Part shown: piece by piece, positions 58,665 through 64,000 of the stretch
How positions within the stretch are numbered: position 1 is the stretch's first letter
Layout of the letters: every line of letters starts with the position of its first letter
Assembly (NCBI GenBank): GCA_036336695.1
Contig: JAYZFQ010000109.1
Coordinates: 1 to 64,000, forward strand
Length of the DNA stretch: 64,000 nt
Source of the DNA: GCA-2729515 sp036336695
GTDB taxonomy: Bacteria > Myxococcota_A > UBA9160 > SMWR01
Direction: 5' to 3'
Translations under genes and position numbers: made by a program
Notes under the pieces: generated by a model
What the model saw: the letters and a program-made list of their open reading frames with translations, nothing else
Told to the model about the DNA's origin: nothing
The model's database searches: none

Positions 58665-59734
58665 TCTACCACCTACTGTATCCGCTCGCTTCTGATGTCA
58701 GCGCCTTCAACGTCTTTCGGTACATCACGTTCCGCACCGGCGCCGCAACGCTGACGGCATTGTTCATTGCCTTCGCGTTCGGACCGGCGCTGATCCAGAA
58801 GCTCGCGAACCTGCGCGTCGGGCAACCGATCCGCGAGATCGGACCCGCCCACCAGGACAAGGCAGGCACCCCCACGATGGGTGGCATCCTGATCCTGCTC
58901 TCCCTGCTCGTATCGGTGCTGCTCTGGTCGAACCTCGACAACCGGTTCGTCTGGACAGTGGTCGGCGTCACCACCGGCTTCGGGCTCCTCGGTTTCATCG
59001 ACGACTACCGAAAGGTCACGGAAGGCCATTCCGGAGGCATCTCGGCGCGCATGAAGCTGGTCTGGCAAACCGCCCTCGGACTCGCGGTCGCCGTGGCGAT
59101 CTACACGGACCCGGGATTCGATGCAGAACTCGCCGTTCCCTTCTTCAAGAACTTCACTCCGAACATCGGCTGGGTGTACGTCCCGGTGGCCACGTTCATC
59201 ATCGTGGGGGCGAGCAACGCGGTAAACCTCACGGACGGCCTCGACGGCCTCGCCATCGGTCCGGTGATGATCACGGCCGGCACCTTTCTCATTCTCTCCT
59301 ACGCGGCGGGGCACGCAGGCATCGCGGACTACCTCGCCATCAAGTACGTCCCCGACGCTGGCGGCCTCGCCATCTTCTGCGGGGCGCTGATCGGCGGCGG
59401 CCTCGGGTTCTTGTGGTTCAACGCCTCGCCGGCCCAGCTCTTCATGGGCGACGTGGGATCTCTCGCCCTCGGCGGAGCGCTCGGAACCATTGCGGTCCTG
59501 ATCCGGCAGGAGATCCTCCTCGCGGTCGTCGGCGGAATCTTCGTGATCGAAACGCTGTCCGTGGCGATCCAGGTGGCGGTGTTCCGAACCACGGGACGGC
59601 GGGTGTTCCTCATGGCACCGATCCATCACCACTTCGAAAAACTCGGCTGGCCCGAGCAGAAGATCGTGGTCCGCTTCTGGATCATCTCCGCGATCCTCGG
59701 CCTCGTCGCCCTGTCATCGCTGAAGCTGCGCTGA
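58661..59734 (+). CDS. mraY: Phospho-MurNAc-pentapeptide transferase MraY
   Basis: 357 residues, ten predicted helices. Typical blocks: HQDKAGTPTMGG (near 66), FIDDYRKV (near 112), NAVNLTDGLDGLA (near 185) and APIHHHFEKLGWPE (near 322). It makes lipid I at the inner membrane. The stop overlaps the murD ATG by one base. Confidence 0.97.
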   Translation: MIYHLLYPLASDVSAFNVFRYITFRTGAATLTALFIAFAFGPALIQKLANLRVGQPIREIGPAHQDKAGTPTMGGILILLSLLVSVLLWSNLDNRFVWTVVGVTTGFGLLGFIDDYRKVTEGHSGGISARMKLVWQTALGLAVAVAIYTDPGFDAELAVPFFKNFTPNIGWVYVPVATFIIVGASNAVNLTDGLDGLAIGPVMITAGTFLILSYAAGHAGIADYLAIKYVPDAGGLAIFCGALIGGGLGFLWFNASPAQLFMGDVGSLALGGALGTIAVLIRQEILLAVVGGIFVIETLSVAIQVAVFRTTGRRVFLMAPIHHHFEKLGWPEQKIVVRFWIISAILGLVALSSLKLR

Positions 59735-61050
59735 TGCTCGAACTCGCGGACAAACGGGTACTGGTGCTGGGGCTCGGAATTTCCGGGCAGAGCGCCGCCC
59801 GCTTCTGCGCCGATCGGGGGGCACGCGTCGTCGCCGCCGACGAGCGCATCCCCGACAGCACTCCCCCGGTTCCGGGCGTGGAGTTCATCGTGGGGCAGCC
59901 CTTCCCGGATCCCGCAGCCTTCGATCTCGTCGTGCCGAGCCCGGGCGTTCCCCCCGCCGCCTACCGGGCCCGTTCACGGCGCGTCTGGGGGGATGTAGAA
60001 CTCGCGTGGCGCGCCTTCCCCGTGCCGGTCGTCGCAGTGACGGGGACGAACGGCAAGAGCACGGTCACGCGGATGCTCGAGGCGGCGCTCTTCGCGTCCG
60101 GCTTCCGGGTACGCGCCGCTGGAAACGTCGGAGAACCCGTCCTCGACCTGGTCGGCGCTGCACTGGACGTCGCCGTGCTCGAGGTGTCTTCCTTCCAACT
60201 CGAAACCACCGAAGATTTCCGGCCGGCGGTCGCCGTCGTCCTGAACGTCACCCCCGATCACCTGGACCGCCACGGAACCTTCGAGTCCTACACCGAAGCC
60301 AAGGCCCGGATTTTCGCGAACCAGCAACCCGAGGATACGGCAGTCCTCAACGCCGACGATCCCGCGGCCCGCCGGTTCGCGGAACGCACACGCGGTCGCG
60401 TCCTGCTTTTCTCGGCGACGGGACCCGTCGCCGAGGGCGCTTGGCTCGACGAAGGCGTCGCGGTCCTCGAGGTCGGGGGTGAGACGCGCCGCATTCCCCT
60501 GGCCACTTCCCTCCCGGGCCGGCACAACCGGGAAAATGCGTTGGCTGCGCTGGTCGCCGCCCACGCCGCCGGCGCCGATCCGGAGCGGGCCGCCGAGGGA
60601 ATTGCCGCGTTCTCGGGCCTGCCCCACCGCATGGAAGCCGTGGCGACGATCGGCGGCGTCTCGTACGTGAACGACTCGAAGGCGACCAACCCCAGCGCAG
60701 CGGCGCGGGCGCTCGGGGCGACCGGTGCACCCATCATCTGGATCGCCGGCGGACGCAGCAAGGACCTCGACTTCACCGCGCTGGCCGGCGTCGCGCGACA
60801 GAAGGTACGCGCCGCCGTGTTGATCGGCGAAGCGGCGAGCGAGATCGAAGCGGCACTCGATGCATCGGTCGACGTCCAACACGCGCGCACCCTCCAGGAC
60901 GCGGTCGGTCGGGCTGCCGGGCTCTCCCAGCCGGGGGACGTCGTACTCCTGGCACCGGCCTGCGCCAGTCAGGACCAGTTTCGCGATTTCGAAGAACGCG
61001 GCGAATGCTTTCGGGCCTCCGTCCGCGCCCTGGGAGAAACGCGACCGTGA
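59734..61050 (+). CDS. murD: UDP-MurNAc-L-alanine:D-glutamate ligase MurD
   Basis: 438 residues. VLGLGISGQSAARF at the N-terminus binds UDP, ATP loop VTGTNGKSTVTRM (near 104), SSFQLE (near 152), NVTPDHLDRH (near 170) and NDSKATNP (near 313). ATG 59734 fits the family start. The ftsW GTG overlaps its stop. Confidence 0.96.
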   Translation: MLELADKRVLVLGLGISGQSAARFCADRGARVVAADERIPDSTPPVPGVEFIVGQPFPDPAAFDLVVPSPGVPPAAYRARSRRVWGDVELAWRAFPVPVVAVTGTNGKSTVTRMLEAALFASGFRVRAAGNVGEPVLDLVGAALDVAVLEVSSFQLETTEDFRPAVAVVLNVTPDHLDRHGTFESYTEAKARIFANQQPEDTAVLNADDPAARRFAERTRGRVLLFSATGPVAEGAWLDEGVAVLEVGGETRRIPLATSLPGRHNRENALAALVAAHAAGADPERAAEGIAAFSGLPHRMEAVATIGGVSYVNDSKATNPSAAARALGATGAPIIWIAGGRSKDLDFTALAGVARQKVRAAVLIGEAASEIEAALDASVDVQHARTLQDAVGRAAGLSQPGDVVLLAPACASQDQFRDFEERGECFRASVRALGETRP

Positions 61051-62225
61051 CACGGGCCAAGCGCGAACGCGCAACGCTGCTCGAAGGCGGCGTCTTTTCG
61101 GCAGCCGCCCTGCTTGCCGGGTTTGGCGTCGTGATGGTCTACAGCACGACGGCGCCGCTGGCGATGGGGAGCCCCATCCCCCCGCACTTCATCCGGCACG
61201 TCGTCGCCCTGGTTGGGGGGATCGCCCTCGTTGCAATCGGCCTGCACCTCCCGCTGAGTTTCTGGCGCCGGATCGCGCGGCCGCTGTGGGGTGTCGGCGT
61301 CGTACTCCTCGGAGCAACCCTCGTATTCGGGATCGAAGCCAATGGCGCCCGCCGCTGGCTGCCGCTGCCCATCATCCCGGCCAGTCTCCAGGCCGCCGAA
61401 ATCGCCCGCTTCGCGACAGTGCTCGCCGTCGCGGCGCTGCTGGCCCGCGCGCAACCCGACGACGGCCGCGCGCTGCTCCGCGCGATGCTCCTGGCGGCGA
61501 TTCCCGCCGGGCTGCTCGTGCTCCAGCCGGATTTCGGAAGCGCGGCGCTCCTGATACTACTCGTCGGGCTGCTGCTGTTCGCCGCGGGACTGCCCCTGGG
61601 ACGCCTGCTGGGTCTCGGTGCTTGCGGCGCCCTGTTCATCGCGGCGTACAGCACGGCGCGCCCGTACGCGATGGCGCGCTGGAAGGGATTCCTGGCTCCC
61701 TGGCAGAACGCACAGTCCGAGGGCTTCCAACTCGTTCAGTCCTTCGTCGCTTTCGGCCGGGGCGGAACGCTGGGCGTCGGACTCGGTGACGGCCGACAGA
61801 AACTCTCGTACCTGCCCGAGGCCCATACCGACTTCATTCTTTCCGTCGTTGCCGAGGAACTCGGGCTCCTCGGTGTGCTCGTCGTCCTCGGCGCCTTTGC
61901 CGCGCTGGCCATGGCCGGCATGCGCGTGGCCCGCCGTGCCGAAGATCCTTTCGCGCAGCTCCTCGCCTTCGGGATGACCGCATTCCTCGTGGTTCCCGCA
62001 GCGGTCAACGCAGGCGTGGTGATGGGCCTGCTTCCGACCACGGGGTTCAGCTTGCCCTTCGTCTCTTTCGGGTCGAACTCCCTCGCCGTCTGCGCCCTGG
62101 CCCTCGGCGTCCTGCTGCGCGTGGCCCGTCACCCCGACGAAGCCGCGAGTCCGGGCGGGGCAAACCGGAACACGCATCGAAACACGGCGCGCAAATCGGC
62201 GCAGCGGAGGACCGCGCGGCCATGA
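61047..62225 (+). CDS. ftsW: SEDS peptidoglycan polymerase FtsW
   Basis: 392 residues, about ten helices. SEDS features: GVVMVYSTTAPLA in helix 1, GARRWLPL, RWKGFLAPWQN, LPEAHTDFILSVVAEELG (with the family's conserved Glu/Asp) and SLPFVSFGSNSL. It polymerises septal glycan with FtsI. A ~30-residue basic tail follows the last helix. GTG 61047 overlaps the murD stop, and the stop overlaps murG. Confidence 0.95.
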   Translation: MTRAKRERATLLEGGVFSAAALLAGFGVVMVYSTTAPLAMGSPIPPHFIRHVVALVGGIALVAIGLHLPLSFWRRIARPLWGVGVVLLGATLVFGIEANGARRWLPLPIIPASLQAAEIARFATVLAVAALLARAQPDDGRALLRAMLLAAIPAGLLVLQPDFGSAALLILLVGLLLFAAGLPLGRLLGLGACGALFIAAYSTARPYAMARWKGFLAPWQNAQSEGFQLVQSFVAFGRGGTLGVGLGDGRQKLSYLPEAHTDFILSVVAEELGLLGVLVVLGAFAALAMAGMRVARRAEDPFAQLLAFGMTAFLVVPAAVNAGVVMGLLPTTGFSLPFVSFGSNSLAVCALALGVLLRVARHPDEAASPGGANRNTHRNTARKSAQRRTARP

Positions 62226-63301
62226 ACTGGGTCGTCGCCGGCGGCGGAACCGGGGGCCACGTCACTCCGGCCCTCGCACTTGCGGAACGGATCCGCGAGC
62301 GGGGCGATGACGTACTGGTCATGGGCGGCCGCCTGGGGCTGGAGTCCCGGCTCGTGCCGGAAGCCGGCTTCGAACTCGTTGCGCTCCCGGCCCGGCAGCT
62401 CATGGGAAGGGGACTCGGCGCTCGCATCGCGGCCCTCCCGGTACTGCTCGGGGCCTGTGCGGCGGCCTGGCGTTTTATGGGAAGGCGGCGCACCCACCGG
62501 GTCATCTCGGTCGGCGGCTACGCATCGGTCCCGGCAGTCGCCGCGGCCGCCCTCCGGCGCGTTCCCATCGCGCTCGTGGAACCCAACGCCGTGCCTGGCC
62601 GGGCGAACCGGGCGGCCGCGCGTTTCGCCCGCCAGATCTTCACCGGCTTCGACGAAGCCGCTGCCGCCCTGTCCCCGCGCGCCGTGACCACAGGGATCCC
62701 GCTGCGACGTTCCCTGGTCGAGACCTTCCGCGGCGGCGGCCCTCGCCGAACTCCCGCGCCGCCGTTCCACCTGCTCGTGTTCGGCGGCAGCCAGGGCGCA
62801 CGTCAACTCAACGAGGCCCTGATCGCCATCGCTCCGCGTCTCGACCCCGGCAAGGTCGAGGTCTTCCACCAGAGCGGCGCGGCGGACCGGGAGCGCGTCG
62901 CCGCTGCCTACGCCGCCCGCGGCATTCGCGCGGAGGTCGTCGCGTTCGAACCCGACATGCCCGGCCGCTACCGCTGGGCGGACCTGGCCCTGTGCCGCTC
63001 GGGCGCACTCACCGTCGCCGAACTCACCTTGGCCGGGCTGGCTTCGCTGCTCGTTCCCTACCCCCACGCCGCCGACGACCACCAGCGCGCCAATGCCCGG
63101 GCGCTCTCCCAGGCCGGCGCCGCCCAACTGCTCGACGCGCGCCCGCTGGAACCCGACGCGCTCTGCGCAGCGCTGGACACCCTGCTCGCCTCCCCGCAGC
63201 AGATCACCGACATGGGCTTGCGCGCCGCCGCACTCGCCCAGCCCGATGCGGCAGAGCGCATCGTGCAGGCGTGCGCCGCACTCGGGGAGTCCGGGACATG
63301 A
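62222..63301 (+). CDS. murG: UDP-GlcNAc:lipid I N-acetylglucosaminyltransferase MurG
   Basis: 359 residues. GGGTGGHVTPALALAE at the N-terminus, SVGGYASVPAV (near 98), EPNAVPGRANRAAARF (near 120), FGGSQGAR (near 185), and CRSGALTVAEL near 258. It makes lipid II. Coupled to ftsW and murC by ATGA overlaps. Confidence 0.97.
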   Translation: MNWVVAGGGTGGHVTPALALAERIRERGDDVLVMGGRLGLESRLVPEAGFELVALPARQLMGRGLGARIAALPVLLGACAAAWRFMGRRRTHRVISVGGYASVPAVAAAALRRVPIALVEPNAVPGRANRAAARFARQIFTGFDEAAAALSPRAVTTGIPLRRSLVETFRGGGPRRTPAPPFHLLVFGGSQGARQLNEALIAIAPRLDPGKVEVFHQSGAADRERVAAAYAARGIRAEVVAFEPDMPGRYRWADLALCRSGALTVAELTLAGLASLLVPYPHAADDHQRANARALSQAGAAQLLDARPLEPDALCAALDTLLASPQQITDMGLRAAALAQPDAAERIVQACAALGESGT

Positions 63302-64000
63302 AGCGCAGGATCCAGCACGTGCATTTCGTCGGCGTCGGGGGCATCGGCATGTGCGGCCTCGCCGAGTTGCTCCACAACCAGGGCTACCGGATCACGGGTT
63401 CCGACCTCCGGGAGGGCGCCACCCTGGCCCGGCTGCGCAGCCTCGGCATCCCGGTCACGGTCGGCCACGACGCCGCGCACGTCGGGGACGTGGATGTCGT
63501 CGTCTTCTCCTCTGCCGTCGGCCCGTCGAACCCGGAACTCCTGGAGGCCGAGCGCCGCAAGGTCCCCGTGATTCCCCGGGCCGAAATGCTCGCGGAGGTC
63601 ATGCGCCTCAAGGAAGGCATCGCCATCGCGGGAAGCCACGGCAAAACCACCACGACCTCGCTCGTGGCCCACGTGCTGGCCGCGGCCGGACTCGACCCGA
63701 CTGCGGTGATCGGCGGACGCGTCCTGGCTCCCGACGCATCGCCCTCCACCACGCGGCTAGGCCAGGGCGACATCCTCGTGGCCGAGGCGGATGAAAGCGA
63801 CGGGTCGTTCCTGCGCCTCACCCCTGCGATCGCAGTGATCACGAACATCGACCCCGAACACCTCGACCACTACGGGACCTACGCAGCCCTGGAAGACGCG
63901 TTCGTCTCGTTCGCAAACCACGTGCCGTTCTGGGGTCTCAGCGTCCTCTGCCTCGACCATCCCGGCGTCCAGTCGATCCTGCCGCGGATGACGCGCAGAA
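63298..64000 (+). CDS. murC: UDP-MurNAc:L-alanine ligase MurC (3' partial)
   Basis: The first 234 codons are visible; the gene runs off the right edge. VHFVGVGGIGMCGLAELL at the N-terminus, GSDLRE, ATP loop AGSHGKTTTTSLVAHV (near 107), EADESDGSFL and NIDPEHLDHYGTY follow MurC exactly. It starts Mur-ligase peptide addition. ATG 63298 overlaps the murG stop. By the usual dcw order murB, ddl, ftsQ, ftsA and ftsZ would be expected beyond the window. Confidence 0.96.
   Translation, partial: MKRRIQHVHFVGVGGIGMCGLAELLHNQGYRITGSDLREGATLARLRSLGIPVTVGHDAAHVGDVDVVVFSSAVGPSNPELLEAERRKVPVIPRAEMLAEVMRLKEGIAIAGSHGKTTTTSLVAHVLAAAGLDPTAVIGGRVLAPDASPSTTRLGQGDILVAEADESDGSFLRLTPAIAVITNIDPEHLDHYGTYAALEDAFVSFANHVPFWGLSVLCLDHPGVQSILPRMTRR

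Overview
The window is 64 kb of gene-dense, high-GC DNA, nearly all of it coding, with strong G/C preference at third codon positions. The gene set points to a diderm bacterium of the former Deltaproteobacteria, for example a Myxococcota- or Binatota-like lineage; I infer this from content and do not prove it. Supporting items are a meso-DAP-type MurE, a lipoprotein and periplasmic repertoire, System I (Ccm) cytochrome c maturation, a PEP-CTERM protein, PHA-regulator and Get3/ArsA-like genes, and F420 biosynthesis. Neighbouring genes very often overlap by ATGA, GTGA or TGATG, so many operons look translationally coupled. No tRNA, rRNA, CRISPR array, IS element or prophage was seen.

Layout. 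1-9.5 kb is an accessory-looking stretch of single genes: a 5'-truncated substrate-binding/TRIC fusion, a DUF3604 metal-dependent protein, a QueG/reductive-dehalogenase-like Fe-S protein, a haloalkane dehalogenase, an SGNH hydrolase, a PEP-CTERM protein and a repeat-rich exported protein. 9.7-12.9 kb is a DUF4124 gene followed by cofD-cofC-cofE (late F420 steps). 12.9-14.7 kb, on the minus strand, has engB and an aminotransferase. 14.8-21.0 kb is ccmE-ccmF-(CcmI-like/zinc-ribbon)-ccmA-ccmB-ccmC, with a consensus-like promoter and an apparently leaderless start. 21.0-22.0 kb has another strong promoter, a long leader and a conserved zinc-ribbon gene.

22.1-28.5 kb, on the minus strand, is a lipid/histidine block: biotinyl protein, GNAT, SDR (with a palindromic operator), plsB, hisI, hisG, nudix. 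28.6-32.4 kb has ffh and an MltD-type transglycosylase with a duplicated ribosome-binding/start segment. 32.4-36.1 kb, on the minus strand, has rlmN, trmB, an M48 lipoprotein protease and a 2-phosphoglycerate-kinase-like gene. 36.4-38.9 kb is an unusual operon: a ParA ATPase fused to a glycogen-binding (CBM48/AMPK-beta-like) domain, a MinD-like protein without a Walker A motif, and an unknown protein. 39-51 kb has an ECF sigma factor, hydrolase, DsbA-like lipoprotein, phosphomannomutase, tatA, a zinc-finger membrane protein, paired ArsA/Get3-like ATPases plus partner, a PhaR-like regulator, an acyltransferase, an SDR epimerase and a histone-deacetylase-like enzyme.

51.3-64 kb is the division and cell wall (dcw) cluster: mraZ-rsmH-ftsL-ftsI-murE-murF-mraY-murD-ftsW-murG-murC, with murC cut by the window end. 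Its promoter carries a 10-bp-periodic array of MraZ boxes. A strongly folded RNA segment lies between mraZ and rsmH, with a helix that can cover the rsmH Shine-Dalgarno sequence. Together with the ParA-CBM48 operon this is the most promising undescribed feature in the window.
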